Shown piece by piece: positions 51,757-60,900 of a stretch of DNA of 64,000 bases. Position numbers and translations under genes: made by a program. Under the pieces are notes generated by a model. The model saw nothing but the letters and a program-made list of their open reading frames with translations, had not been told where the DNA came from and did not search any database. The first letter of the stretch is position 1, and every line of letters starts with the position of its first letter. The stretch comes from Flavobacterium sp. LC2016-12 (GTDB lineage Bacteria > Bacteroidota > Bacteroidia > Flavobacteriales > Flavobacteriaceae), in NCBI RefSeq assembly GCF_015351595.1, contig NZ_JADKPT010000005.1, positions 1 to 64,000 of the forward strand, written 5' to 3'.

Positions 51757-53940
51757 TTGCCATACATGAAATACCATCTTCTTATTCTTGTTTGTTTTTT
51801 AAATTCATTTTTGTATTCTCAAACTCAAAAGAAGAATACAGATAGCATTTCCTATTATAATAAATTAGCAAACTCAAATCTTGATAAGAAAAAGTATAAT
51901 CAGGCTGTTTTTTATACCAAAAAATCAATCGATTTCTGTCAAACAAGCGGTCAGGGCGAAAATTTAGCCAATCAAACTTTCAAGCTGGGAAAAATTTTCT
52001 ACAATCAGCAAAATTATGATGAAGCCTTAAAAAACTTTCATAAGAGCGTTTCATTATTTGACAAAGTCAAACCAACCTGTACCAAAATTTTAGCCTTACA
52101 TTACATTGGCGCCAGTAACACTGCAAAAGGAAATTATGATGTTGCAAATGTTTACTATCAAAAAGCAGATAGTTTACTTAAACAATTAAAACTTGTTGAC
52201 CATGCTGAAATTTTAGATTATCAAAAAGCAATGGCCTTAAAAGCGAGCAAAAATCTACCTCTTGCGGCAAAAACTTTCCATCAAATAGTAAAAAAACCGG
52301 ACAATCCAAAAATCCTCAAAACCAAAACAGATTCATATTATCAGCTTGGTTTGATTGAAAGTCAGCTTAAGAGAAACGATTCGGCACTTGTTTATTTCGA
52401 GAATGCTTTAGATTATAGTATCAAAAACAATAATTTGGCTCAAAAATCAAAGATCATTTTGGCCATAAGTCAGTACTACAAAAAACATAGAAACTTTGAT
52501 TTAGCTTACTCTTATTTAGACGAACATTATCAAATCGAGAATTATATTCTTAAATTAAAAAATGCAAAACTAGATCTGAACGAGTACGAAAAGTTCAAAA
52601 AAACGCAGTCTATAAACAACACGCTTAAACGTGAAAGCGAGGAAAAAATACAATTAAAAACCTATCGATATTCGAAATTGGTTAGCATTCTGGCTATTGC
52701 TTTGATTTCGATTTTATCTCTGTTAAGTCTGGCTTTATACAAAAACAATATCATTCGAAATCAGAATAATTTACTTTTACGAGAAAAAAATAAAGAACTT
52801 ATTCTTGCTAAAAATAAAGCCGAAAAAGCATCAAAAGCCAGATCAGAATTTTTATCTACAGTAAGTCACGAACTGCGGACGCCGCTGAATGCAATTAACG
52901 GAATAACACATTTACTACTCGAAGACAATCCGAAAAAAACTCAGCTAAAGTATTTAGAATCTTTAAAATTTTCAGGAAATTACCTTACTACCTTTATCAA
53001 CGAAATTCTTGAAATCAATAAAATTGACTCTACTAAAGTAGAGATCGAAAATATAAGCTTTAATTTAAAAGAACTTTTATTTAATATTCAAAGCTCCTTA
53101 AAAGAACTGGCGACCGCCAACAAAAACTACTTTAATCTCGAAATTGACGAAACCATTCCGGACAATTTAATTGGAGATCCAACTAAATTATCTCAAATCA
53201 TTTTAAACTTAATCAATAATGCCCTTAAGTTCACTCAAAATGGGAATGTCAATGTAATTGCAAAATTATATGCCATTGAGGAAGAAACTGCAACCGTTTA
53301 TTTTGAAATTGTTGACACCGGAATTGGTATTCCAGAAGATAAATTACAAACGGTATTTGAAAGCTTCTCACAAGGCTCTATAGAAGTCAATCGAAAATAT
53401 GGCGGAACCGGTTTAGGTCTTACCATCGTAAAAAAATTGATTGAACTTTTAGGAGGTGAAATAAAACTAAAAAGTGAAGTTGGAAAAGGATCTACTTTTA
53501 CATTTAAATTAGATTTTAGTATTAACAAAGAACCTTTAGAAGTGGTTGAAGAAGCAAAACCATATAACGACAAACAATTAAAACACAAATCTATTTTATT
53601 GATTGAGGATAACAAAATCAATCAAATGATTACCAGAAAAATGCTGGAAAACAAAGCCATACTCTGCGAAATCCTGGATAATGGCGAAGAAGCTGTAGAA
53701 CTTTTAAAAGTGAAACGTTTTGACATGGTTTTAATGGATGTACATTTACCAGGCATTAATGGAACAACTGCGACAAAACTTATCAGGGAATTTGATAAAA
53801 ATACTCCAATTATTGCTTTAACTGCTATTTCTCTTGATGAAAATAGAGAGATGCTATTATCTTTTGGAATGAATGATGTTATTACGAAACCTTTTGTTCC
53901 GGATGAATTCTATACTATAATTGCTAAGTTCTTTGATTAG
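51757..53940 (+). CDS. TPR-sensor hybrid histidine kinase
   Basis: This 727-residue protein has a signal segment (residues 1-21), TPR repeats (about 30-285, e.g. AVFYTKKSIDFCQTSGQGEN and ALVYFENALDYSIKNNN), one span at about 308-330, a coiled coil, a HisKA domain with His371 (VSHELRTPLNAING), a HATPase domain (LINNALKFTQNGN, GTGLGLTIVKKL) and a C-terminal receiver with Asp661 (LMDVHLPG). There is no DNA-binding output domain, so the signal must go to another protein. It starts 16 bases after gap. Confidence 0.95.
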   Translation: MPYMKYHLLILVCFLNSFLYSQTQKKNTDSISYYNKLANSNLDKKKYNQAVFYTKKSIDFCQTSGQGENLANQTFKLGKIFYNQQNYDEALKNFHKSVSLFDKVKPTCTKILALHYIGASNTAKGNYDVANVYYQKADSLLKQLKLVDHAEILDYQKAMALKASKNLPLAAKTFHQIVKKPDNPKILKTKTDSYYQLGLIESQLKRNDSALVYFENALDYSIKNNNLAQKSKIILAISQYYKKHRNFDLAYSYLDEHYQIENYILKLKNAKLDLNEYEKFKKTQSINNTLKRESEEKIQLKTYRYSKLVSILAIALISILSLLSLALYKNNIIRNQNNLLLREKNKELILAKNKAEKASKARSEFLSTVSHELRTPLNAINGITHLLLEDNPKKTQLKYLESLKFSGNYLTTFINEILEINKIDSTKVEIENISFNLKELLFNIQSSLKELATANKNYFNLEIDETIPDNLIGDPTKLSQIILNLINNALKFTQNGNVNVIAKLYAIEEETATVYFEIVDTGIGIPEDKLQTVFESFSQGSIEVNRKYGGTGLGLTIVKKLIELLGGEIKLKSEVGKGSTFTFKLDFSINKEPLEVVEEAKPYNDKQLKHKSILLIEDNKINQMITRKMLENKAILCEILDNGEEAVELLKVKRFDMVLMDVHLPGINGTTATKLIREFDKNTPIIALTAISLDENREMLLSFGMNDVITKPFVPDEFYTIIAKFFD

Positions 53941-53968
53941 TTTTTTAAGACTATGAGATTCTAAACTG

Positions 53969-54991
53969 CTAAGATTCTAAGGTTTTATTGACGTACTCTA
54001 AAACTGTTGCATCAAAATTTTGTTGGTTACCCATAAAGGTACTTTTTATAGGAAGATAATACAATTGTGAAACCAATTTAGAATCCTTTAGACGCACATA
54101 ATCTTTTTCTGTAGTAATGATTTTTTTACCTTTTCCTTTGTTTTGAATTTCCTCAAGATCAGAATCCGAAAAATGATGATGATCGGGATATGTAAGGCAT
54201 TCATCATTTTCATTCTTTAAATAATCAAAAAATGGTTTTGGTTTTGCTATTCCGGCCAAAAGTACTTTTTTATCTGACTTAATATCATTGACTGCAATCT
54301 TCTCCTCTTTATTATAAATCGCGTCATCATAATCTATAAAAGTAAAATAGATTTGCTGCGAACAATTTAAATTCAATTTCAATCGAATTTCTTCCTGTTT
54401 TTGATCCGACAGATCTTTTGGACATTTGGTTACGACAATAATATTGGCGCGATTTGCTCCGCTTCTACTTTCGCGCAAATTTCCGGTTGGCAACATAAAA
54501 TCATCTGCATATAAATCTCCATAAGAAGTAAGCAGAATATAAAATCCGGCTTTTACTTTTCGGTGCTGATAAGCATCATCTAGCAGAATTATTTCAGGTT
54601 TATTTTTTTGAGAAAGTAATTGCTTTATTCCGTTTGTGCGATTTGCATCAACAGCAACCTGAATATTGGGGAATTTTTGATAAAACTGAAAAGGTTCATC
54701 ACCAAGAATTTCAGCATTTGAAGTTCCATCAGCCAAAACAAAACCTTCAGATTTACGCTTGTAACCACGGCTTAAAGTTGCGATTTTAAATTTATCAGAC
54801 AATAATCGAATAAGATATTCTATTTGAGGTGTTTTTCCGGTTCCGCCCACGCTTAGATTTCCAACAGCAATAACCGGAACATCAAATGAAGTTGATTTTA
54901 GAATTCCTTTATCGAAAAGAAAATTTCTAATTGAAGTAATGAATCCGTATAAAATGGCAAACGGAAAAAGTATTTTTCGAAGTACATTCAT
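53969..54991 (-). CDS. lpxK: Tetraacyldisaccharide 4'-kinase
   Basis: This 340-residue enzyme phosphorylates the lipid A precursor at the inner membrane. An N-terminal hydrophobic helix is followed by a P-loop AVGNLSVGGTGKTPQIEYL near residue 42 and the DDAYQHRKV motif near 137, both typical of LpxK. It is complete and of usual length. It is transcribed toward the hybrid kinase and away from the Nif3-like gene. Confidence 0.96.
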   Translation of the reverse strand: MNVLRKILFPFAILYGFITSIRNFLFDKGILKSTSFDVPVIAVGNLSVGGTGKTPQIEYLIRLLSDKFKIATLSRGYKRKSEGFVLADGTSNAEILGDEPFQFYQKFPNIQVAVDANRTNGIKQLLSQKNKPEIILLDDAYQHRKVKAGFYILLTSYGDLYADDFMLPTGNLRESRSGANRANIIVVTKCPKDLSDQKQEEIRLKLNLNCSQQIYFTFIDYDDAIYNKEEKIAVNDIKSDKKVLLAGIAKPKPFFDYLKNENDECLTYPDHHHFSDSDLEEIQNKGKGKKIITTEKDYVRLKDSKLVSQLYYLPIKSTFMGNQQNFDATVLEYVNKTLES

Positions 54992-55023
54992 TTTACGAAA
55001 GTATAATTTTTTTCGTTAATTTG

Positions 55024-55075
55024 TTTCAAGTTTCGGGTTCATCGTAAAACATAAAACCTAAAACTTGAAACCTGA
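55024..55075. repeat. Imperfect inverted repeat, 'TTTCAAGTTTCAGG' family
   Basis: GTTTCAAGTTTCGGGTT pairs with AACCTAAAACTTGAAAC (few mismatches) in the divergent spacer between lpxK and the Nif3-like gene. It shares words with 5856-5909. Confidence 0.7.
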
Positions 55076-55087
55076 AATAAAAAGAAG

Positions 55088-56182
55088 ATGAAAATTAAAG
55101 AAATAATTGCAGTTCTGGAAGAAATGGCTCCTTTGGCTTACGCTGAAGATTTTGATAATGTTGGACTTTTAGTTGGCGATTCAGAAGCACAGAGTTCAGG
55201 AATTTTAGTCTGTCATGATGCTCTGGAGAATGTAATTAATGAAGCTATTGCAAAAAAATGCAATTTGGTAGTTTGTTTTCACCCTATTTTATTTTCCGGA
55301 ATCAAAAAAATTACCGGTAAAAATTATGTCGAACGTGCCATTTTAAAAGCGATCAAAAATGATATTGCTATTTATGCCGTCCACACTGCTCTTGACAATC
55401 ATTCAGAAGGCGTAAATAAAATATTCTGCGATATATTAGGATTGGAAAACACAAAAATCTTAATTCCGAAACAAAATTTCATACAAAAATTAGTTACTTA
55501 CACTGTCCCTGATAATGCACAAAAAGTACGTCAGGCTCTATTTGATGCTGGTTCGGGAACTATTGGAAATTATGACAATTGCAGTTTTAACTCAAACGGA
55601 ATTGGAACCTATAAAGGCAATTCTAAAAGTAAACCAGTTGTTGGAAAACGTCATAAATTGACAGAAACCGAGGAAATAAAAATTGAAGTTACTTTTGAAA
55701 AACATTTACAATCAAGAATTTTAAAAGCTCTTTTTGATAATCATCTTTATGAAGAAGTAGCCTATGAAATCTATGAGCTTCAAAATTCGCATCAAAATAT
55801 TGGTTTAGGAATGATTGGAGAATTTGAAAATGCAATGAACGAAAAAGACTTTTTGCTTTTCGTAAAAGATAAAATGATTGCCAACGGAATTCGTCATTCG
55901 GCCTTTAGAGGAAAAAAAATAAAGAAAGTTGCGGTTTTGGGAGGTTCTGGAAGTTTTGCTATCAAAAATGCAATTCAGGCTGGTGCCGATGCTTTTTTGA
56001 CTGCTGATTTAAAATACCATCAGTTTTATGAAGCCGAAAACAAGTTACTTTTAGCAGATATTGGTCATTTTGAGAGTGAACGCTATACAAAAAACTATAT
56101 TGTTGATTATCTTCGAAAAAAAATCCTTAATTTTGCCATCATTTTATCAGAAGAAAATACAAATCCAGTTAAGTACTTATAG
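55088..56182 (+). CDS. Nif3-like dinuclear metal centre protein
   Basis: This 364-residue protein matches the Nif3/GTP cyclohydrolase I type 2 family: NVGLLVGDSEAQSSGILVCH, the metal-binding FHPILFSGIKKIT and YAVHTALDNHSEGVN, and a C-terminal LADIGHFESERYT. A central insert (about 125-235) gives the long form seen in many bacteria. Its molecular role is not settled. It is followed by the coiled-coil gene after three bases, an order common in Bacteroidota. Confidence 0.92.
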   Translation: MKIKEIIAVLEEMAPLAYAEDFDNVGLLVGDSEAQSSGILVCHDALENVINEAIAKKCNLVVCFHPILFSGIKKITGKNYVERAILKAIKNDIAIYAVHTALDNHSEGVNKIFCDILGLENTKILIPKQNFIQKLVTYTVPDNAQKVRQALFDAGSGTIGNYDNCSFNSNGIGTYKGNSKSKPVVGKRHKLTETEEIKIEVTFEKHLQSRILKALFDNHLYEEVAYEIYELQNSHQNIGLGMIGEFENAMNEKDFLLFVKDKMIANGIRHSAFRGKKIKKVAVLGGSGSFAIKNAIQAGADAFLTADLKYHQFYEAENKLLLADIGHFESERYTKNYIVDYLRKKILNFAIILSEENTNPVKYL

Positions 56183-56185
56183 AAT

Positions 56186-56965
56186 ATGGCGAATACGAAA
56201 GAATTAAGTGTTGAGGACAAGTTAAGAGCAATATACGATTTACAGCTTATTGACTCTAGAATTGACGAAATCAGAAACGTAAGAGGAGAACTTCCTTTAG
56301 AAGTTGAAGATTTAGAAGATGAAGTTGCAGGTTTGAGCACTCGTTCAGAGAAACTGAAAAGTGAACTTGAAGTGATTGAAGATCTTATCAAAGCAAAGAA
56401 AAATGCTATTGATGAGCACAAAGAGGTTATCAAAAAATACACAAAACAACAAGAATCAGTTCGTAATAACAGAGAATTTAATTCTTTGACTAAAGAGGTT
56501 GAATTTCAGGAATTAGAAATTCAATTGGCTGAAAAGCAAATCAAAGAAATGAAAGCTTCTATCGAACATAAAAAAGAAGTTATTTCTAACTTAAAAGAAA
56601 AACTTGACGCAAAAAGTTCTCATTTAAAACATAAAAAATCTGAACTTGATGCAATTATGGCTGAAACTCAAAAAGAAGAAATCTTCTTATCTGAGAAATC
56701 TGCTGAGTTTTCGGGTCAAATTGAAGAAAGATTATTAGCTGCTTACAACAGAATCAGAAGCAGTGTTCGTAATGGTTTAGCTGTAGTATCTATCGAAAGA
56801 GGAGCGTCTGCAGGATCATTCTTTACAATTCCACCTCAAACGCAGGTAGAAATTGCTTCAAGAAAGAAAATCATCACTGATGAGCACTCTGGAAGAATTT
56901 TAGTTGACAGCGCATTAGCTGAAGAAGAAAAAGAAAAAATGGAACAATTGTTCTCAAAATTCTAA
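56186..56965 (+). CDS. Coiled-coil protein with cysteine-free zinc-ribbon (CdsZ-like)
   Basis: This 259-residue protein is a long charged coiled coil (about 10-180) with a C-terminal zf-RING_7-type fold. In relatives the end reads roughly GACGGC ... CEHCGR, but here it is GASAGSFFTIPPQ (Ser208, Ser211) and TDEHSGRILVD (Asp232, Ser235), so all four zinc ligands are lost while the rest of the domain stays well conserved. The family has been linked to flagella, DNA binding or ribosome-associated roles without a settled function. It is three bases after the Nif3-like gene. Confidence 0.85.
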   Translation: MANTKELSVEDKLRAIYDLQLIDSRIDEIRNVRGELPLEVEDLEDEVAGLSTRSEKLKSELEVIEDLIKAKKNAIDEHKEVIKKYTKQQESVRNNREFNSLTKEVEFQELEIQLAEKQIKEMKASIEHKKEVISNLKEKLDAKSSHLKHKKSELDAIMAETQKEEIFLSEKSAEFSGQIEERLLAAYNRIRSSVRNGLAVVSIERGASAGSFFTIPPQTQVEIASRKKIITDEHSGRILVDSALAEEEKEKMEQLFSKF

Positions 56966-56972
56966 ATAATAG

Positions 56973-57000
56973 AGTCCCGATTAAATCGGGACTTTTTTTT
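56973..57000 (+). terminator. Terminator of the Nif3-CdsZ pair
   Basis: GTCCCGA at 56974-56980 pairs with TCGGGAC at 56986-56992 and enters eight T residues, eight bases after the stop codon. Confidence 0.92.
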
Positions 57001-57011
57001 GCTCATTATTT

Positions 57012-57099
57012 TTTGCCACAGATTAAAAAGATTACCGCAGATTAAAATTCGCTCAAGCAGTGAGATAAAATCATAGGAATCTTTTTAATCTGTGGCAAA
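57012..57099. repeat. Inverted repeat of the 'GCCACAGATTAAAAAGATT' kind
   Basis: Perfect 22-base arms at 57012-57033 and 57078-57099 (core GCCACAGATTAAAAAGATT) enclose a 44-base loop. It sits between a terminator and the next gene. Confidence 0.88.
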
Positions 57100-57152
57100 C
57101 ATTTTTCAGCAAGTTTAAAATGATATTTTTTATCTTTAGAAAAAATTAAGTT

Positions 57153-58025
57153 GTGGGAATTAAAAAGGGAATACGTTTCATTACATTAAAATCGGTCGGA
57201 CAATATATAAACTTCCTAAGTTACGTTCGTCCTCAAAAAGCAGTTGAACTTTCATACGCGCTTTTTAGTCAGCCACGAATTGGAAAACTGCAAAAAGACA
57301 CGTTGCCCAAAATCCTAAAAAACACAGAAACAGAAACGTTTCATCACAACGAACATCATTTTCAAACGTATATCTGGAAAGGAAACGAAACTAAAATTCT
57401 GCTTGTTCACGGTTGGGAAAGCAACGCTTCGCGCTGGAAAAAAACTTTACCACATCTTCAAAAATCCGGAAGTACTATAATTGCTATCGACGCGCCTGCG
57501 CATGGACAAAGCAGCGGAAAAGAATTTAATGTTCCGCTTTACGCTGAATTTATTAATAAGGCAGTTGAGAAATATCAGCCGGAAATTATTATTGGACATT
57601 CTATTGGTGGTGCGGCTTGTGTTTACCATCAATATTTATTCCCGAATACCAGCATTAATAAAATGGTAATTTTAGGAGCACCTTCAGAACTAAAAACATT
57701 GATTGATAATTACATTTCGATGTTAAGTCTGAACACCAAAATGCTTTCGCTTTTAGAAAGTAAATTCATGACACGTTTCAATTTTAAACTCGAAGATTTC
57801 TCAGGGCAAAGATTTGCAGCTGAATTTAATGTTTCAGGATTAATTGCACACGATACTTCAGACAAGATTGTCGCATTTGAGGAAGGTAAAAAAATAGCCA
57901 GTAATTGGAAGAATAGTCAATTTATCGAAACTAAAGGTTTGGGGCACGGAATGCATGATGATGAATTGTATGAGAAGGTTCTTGAGTTTTTATTTTCTGA
58001 AGGTTCTGAAACACGAAGTCGCTAA
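57153..58025 (+). CDS. Alpha/beta hydrolase, GTG start
   Basis: This 290-residue enzyme has the hydrolase fold: LLVHGWESNASRW, the nucleophile motif GHSIGGAACVYHQ, the Asp in the HDTSDKIVA segment and the His in LGHGMHDD. It starts with GTG, as no ATG lies near and the N-terminus (GIKKGIRFITLKSVGQYINF) is continuous. No signal peptide is seen. The substrate is unknown; esters or thioesters are possible. It is followed 44 bases later by the ABM gene. Confidence 0.88.
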   Translation: MGIKKGIRFITLKSVGQYINFLSYVRPQKAVELSYALFSQPRIGKLQKDTLPKILKNTETETFHHNEHHFQTYIWKGNETKILLVHGWESNASRWKKTLPHLQKSGSTIIAIDAPAHGQSSGKEFNVPLYAEFINKAVEKYQPEIIIGHSIGGAACVYHQYLFPNTSINKMVILGAPSELKTLIDNYISMLSLNTKMLSLLESKFMTRFNFKLEDFSGQRFAAEFNVSGLIAHDTSDKIVAFEEGKKIASNWKNSQFIETKGLGHGMHDDELYEKVLEFLFSEGSETRSR

Positions 58026-58069
58026 GTTTCTCTTCTAATCTAAAATTCTAATAACCTAAGAGATAAAAA

Positions 58070-58414
58070 ATGATAGCTGTAATTTTTGAAGTCATTCCTA
58101 ACGAAGGAAAAAAAGAAGAATATTTAAATATCGCCTCAAGTTTGAGAGCAGAATTAGATCATATTGAAGGTTTTATTTCGATAGAACGTTTTCAGAGTTT
58201 TAGTAATCCTGAAAAGGTTTTATCATTATCCTTTTGGAAGGACGAGGAAAGTATTCAGCAATGGCGAAATTTAGAAATGCATCGTCACGCACAGGCAAAA
58301 GGACGAAATGAAGTCTTTAAAGATTATCATTTAAGAATTGCACATGTTGTTCGGGATTATGGGATGTTTGACAGGAAGGAAACGCCTGAAGACAGCGCAG
58401 GCTTTCATTCTTGA
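58070..58414 (+). CDS. ABM-domain protein
   Basis: This 114-residue protein matches the antibiotic biosynthesis monooxygenase fold, a dimeric ferredoxin-like barrel: AVIFEVIPNEGKKEEYLNIA, IEGFISIERFQSFSNPEKVLSLSFWKDEESIQQWRN and HRHAQAKG. Many such small proteins degrade heme or quinones, or are of unknown use. It likely shares a transcript with the hydrolase upstream. Confidence 0.85.
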   Translation: MIAVIFEVIPNEGKKEEYLNIASSLRAELDHIEGFISIERFQSFSNPEKVLSLSFWKDEESIQQWRNLEMHRHAQAKGRNEVFKDYHLRIAHVVRDYGMFDRKETPEDSAGFHS

Positions 58415-58566
58415 AAAGGTTCAAAGGCGCAGAGGTTCAAAGGGACAAAGGTTTTTCATTTGATAGCCCACACATTTTGTCTTTCCTACATGATTGCGGA
58501 AAACACTAAAATTCTAAGAAGTCTAACAATCTAGAGATCTAAATTCTAAGAAGTCTAAATTTTACC

Positions 58567-58574
58567 TACTTTTG
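58567..58574 (+). promoter_or_regulatory. -7 element next to the rluF start
   Basis: TACTTTTG matches TAnnTTTG and ends four bases before the ATG, so the transcript would begin at or within the start codon (leaderless). The preceding 80 bases are made of 'TCTAAGAAGTCTAA' words. Confidence 0.5.
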
Positions 58575-58578
58575 CAGT

Positions 58579-59403
58579 ATGGAAGAGAATTTAAAACGTC
58601 TGAATAAATTTATTGGAGAAACAGGTTATTGTTCTCGTCGCGAAGCGGATAAATTAATTGAAGAAGGACGCGTAACGATAAATGGAGTTGTGCCTGAAAT
58701 GGGAACTAAAGTTTCGCCAGATGATGAAGTGCGCATCGACGGAAAATTAATCGTGGAGAAACATGAAAAAATGGTTTATCTGGCTTTTAATAAACCGGTT
58801 GGAATTGAATGTACCACCAACTTAGAAGTTCGAAATAATATTGTGGATTATATTAATTACCCAAAACGTATTTTTCCGATTGGAAGATTGGATAAAGCGA
58901 GTGAAGGATTGATTTTCATGACGAATGATGGTGATATTGTAAACAAGATTTTGCGTGCCAGAAACAATCACGAAAAAGAATATACAGTAACAGTTAACAA
59001 ACCGATCACAGATCGATTTATAGAACGCATGGGAAATGGTGTTCCGATTTTGGATACTGTTACCAGAAAATGTAAAGTAGAACAAATCAGTAAATACACT
59101 TTCAAAATTATTTTGACTCAAGGTTTAAACCGTCAGATTCGTAGGATGTGTGAATATTTGGGTTATGATGTAACGGCTTTGAAACGTATCCGAATTATTA
59201 ATATTTCTTTAGATGTTCCAGTGGGGCGTTATCGCGATTTGACGGATGATGAAATTAAAGAATTAAATCATTTGATTGAGCCGTCAAGTAAAACGGAAGA
59301 AGCAAGTTTGCCAAAAGCGGAAAGTCCTAAAACTGCTCCAACCAGAAGAACAGAATTCATTTCAAAACATGATCCCCGATTTAAGAAAAAAGGAGATTAT
59401 TAA
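58579..59403 (+). CDS. rluF: 23S rRNA pseudouridine synthase RluF
   Basis: This 274-residue enzyme has an N-terminal S4 RNA-binding domain ([20 protein letters not shown]) and an RsuA-type catalytic domain with the Asp in [10 protein letters not shown], plus [15 protein letters not shown]. It makes pseudouridine in 23S rRNA; RluF rather than RluB or RluE is favoured by the S4 segment. The C-terminus has a low-complexity tail of about 35 residues. A bidirectional terminator follows. Confidence 0.92.
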   Translation: MEENLKRLNKFIGETGYCSRREADKLIEEGRVTINGVVPEMGTKVSPDDEVRIDGKLIVEKHEKMVYLAFNKPVGIECTTNLEVRNNIVDYINYPKRIFPIGRLDKASEGLIFMTNDGDIVNKILRARNNHEKEYTVTVNKPITDRFIERMGNGVPILDTVTRKCKVEQISKYTFKIILTQGLNRQIRRMCEYLGYDVTALKRIRIINISLDVPVGRYRDLTDDEIKELNHLIEPSSKTEEASLPKAESPKTAPTRRTEFISKHDPRFKKKGDY

Positions 59404-59414
59404 AATTATAGTAT

Positions 59415-59448
59415 AAAAAAATCCCGCTCAAACGAACGGGATTTTTTT
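59415..59448. terminator. Bidirectional terminator
   Basis: An 11-base stem (AAAAAATCCCG at 59415-59425 with CGGGATTTTTT at 59437-59447) lies between rluF (plus) and the DUF4173-type gene (minus), which converge. Confidence 0.9.
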
Positions 59449-59456
59449 ATTACTTT

Positions 59457-60842
59457 TTACTTCTTATTCAAAAACTCATAATACAACGCTTTCGATAAAA
59501 ATGTAGTGTTTTGATATTCTTCAATTGTTTCTTCCCTTCTGATTTCGGTTTTTTGTCCGTCTAAATTGTTCTTTAAAAAATAGGCTCTTCGGGCTTCATC
59601 ATTAAAATTCAAATCGCTTAAAAATACTGGTTCTACGGTTTTATTTACTGAAATATTGTAATTCGTAATTAAATTACCCCAGTTTACATAGCTACATAAA
59701 AGAACCGTTCCATAAAAATACCAGACCATTTGATTGATAAGATAAGCGTTTGTTTTTTGCTTTGCAATTTTAAAAAAGACATAAACTAAACCAATAATGG
59801 CTAAAATCAGAAAAGCATAAACTCCTAATCGCTTATATGTTAATCCGAAATAGGAAACATATTCTGAATTTTTAATAAAAGCACTTACAATTAAGAGACC
59901 ATTTAGAAAAATCCACAGCTTAGCCAGTCTTTTAAGAGAAACCGCTTCTTTGTCAAAATTGAATCCTCCTTTGAAATAAAACATGATTACACCAACCGCC
60001 ATCAAAATCGAAAAGATTACTGAATTTACTCTTTGATGTGTATCGGCACTTAAATTTGATTTTTCTACCACTTCAAAAAACTGTTCGTAATTATAGGTTA
60101 CGATAAATACCAGAAGCATTACATTCAAAAGTAATAAAGTGATCACACCACTTTTTCTCTCGAAGTCCAGATCAAGAAACGAAAAGGTATTTTGATTTTT
60201 GACTTCGGCTATATTGCTGAATTCATTATCCAGCAATTCATTTTTTTCATAACAAACTTCAGGAACCCAATAATTCCAGAAACTAAATGAAATATAGAAA
60301 CCCAGAATTCCAATTATTATAAGATTTCCAAGATTGATATCTAAAGTGTAATCTGTAAACAAAGAAGAAAAATGATCACTTCCGAAAGAATACACAATAA
60401 AAAACAAGATTAAGAAAATAGCCGGGATAACAAAAAAAGCAACCAATTTCTTGGCAAAGTTGTTATGGATTTTTTTTTCCGGAAGCCATTGTTTAAACAT
60501 TAAAACGCGTCCCAATGAAGTAATTCCGTTTAAAAATACAAGTGGGAACATCTGTACTATTTTCAGTTTTGGATCCTGTGTTTTAAACTGTAAAAAAAGA
60601 ACAGACAGTGCCAATGCCAGAAAAGAAGCAAAATCTCCATACCAGGCAAAAGCCAGACAAGACAAAACCGATGTAACCACTAAAATCAGATGTGATCTTT
60701 CAGAAAAGCGGTCCTGAAAGAAATAACAAACAAAACCCGTTAACACTAATCCAAATATGGCAAGGTTAACGCCTAAATCTTCTTTGTAAAAAAGCAGTAA
60801 GAAAATCAAACTGCAAGCTAAAATAATGTGATGTTTTTTCAT
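59457..60842 (-). CDS. DUF4173/DUF4153-type membrane protein
   Basis: This 461-residue protein has about ten hydrophobic spans and a hydrophilic C-terminus with the VFLSDLNFNDEARRAYFLKN segment, typical of DUF4173/DUF4153 proteins. The function is unknown. I start it at 60842 (MKKHHIILACSLIFLL); an upstream frame would cross the inverted repeat at 60860-60878, which is likely an operator. It lies 58 bases after the winged-helix regulator gene and probably belongs to its regulon. Confidence 0.85.
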   Translation of the reverse strand: MKKHHIILACSLIFLLLFYKEDLGVNLAIFGLVLTGFVCYFFQDRFSERSHLILVVTSVLSCLAFAWYGDFASFLALALSVLFLQFKTQDPKLKIVQMFPLVFLNGITSLGRVLMFKQWLPEKKIHNNFAKKLVAFFVIPAIFLILFFIVYSFGSDHFSSLFTDYTLDINLGNLIIIGILGFYISFSFWNYWVPEVCYEKNELLDNEFSNIAEVKNQNTFSFLDLDFERKSGVITLLLLNVMLLVFIVTYNYEQFFEVVEKSNLSADTHQRVNSVIFSILMAVGVIMFYFKGGFNFDKEAVSLKRLAKLWIFLNGLLIVSAFIKNSEYVSYFGLTYKRLGVYAFLILAIIGLVYVFFKIAKQKTNAYLINQMVWYFYGTVLLCSYVNWGNLITNYNISVNKTVEPVFLSDLNFNDEARRAYFLKNNLDGQKTEIRREETIEEYQNTTFLSKALYYEFLNKK

Positions 60843-60859
60843 TGTAATAAATTTAAAAG

Positions 60860-60878
60860 TACTTTGTATTTCAAAGTA
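60860..60878. promoter_or_regulatory. Inverted-repeat operator before the DUF4173-type gene
   Basis: TACTTTG-TATTT-CAAAGTA (7-base arms, 5-base centre) stands 18 bases before the start codon. It nearly matches the copy at 61838-61856 upstream of the operon, so I infer a binding site of the winged-helix regulator encoded between them. Confidence 0.6.
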
Positions 60879-60900
60879 ATTAGACAAAAAATTTTGGTTA

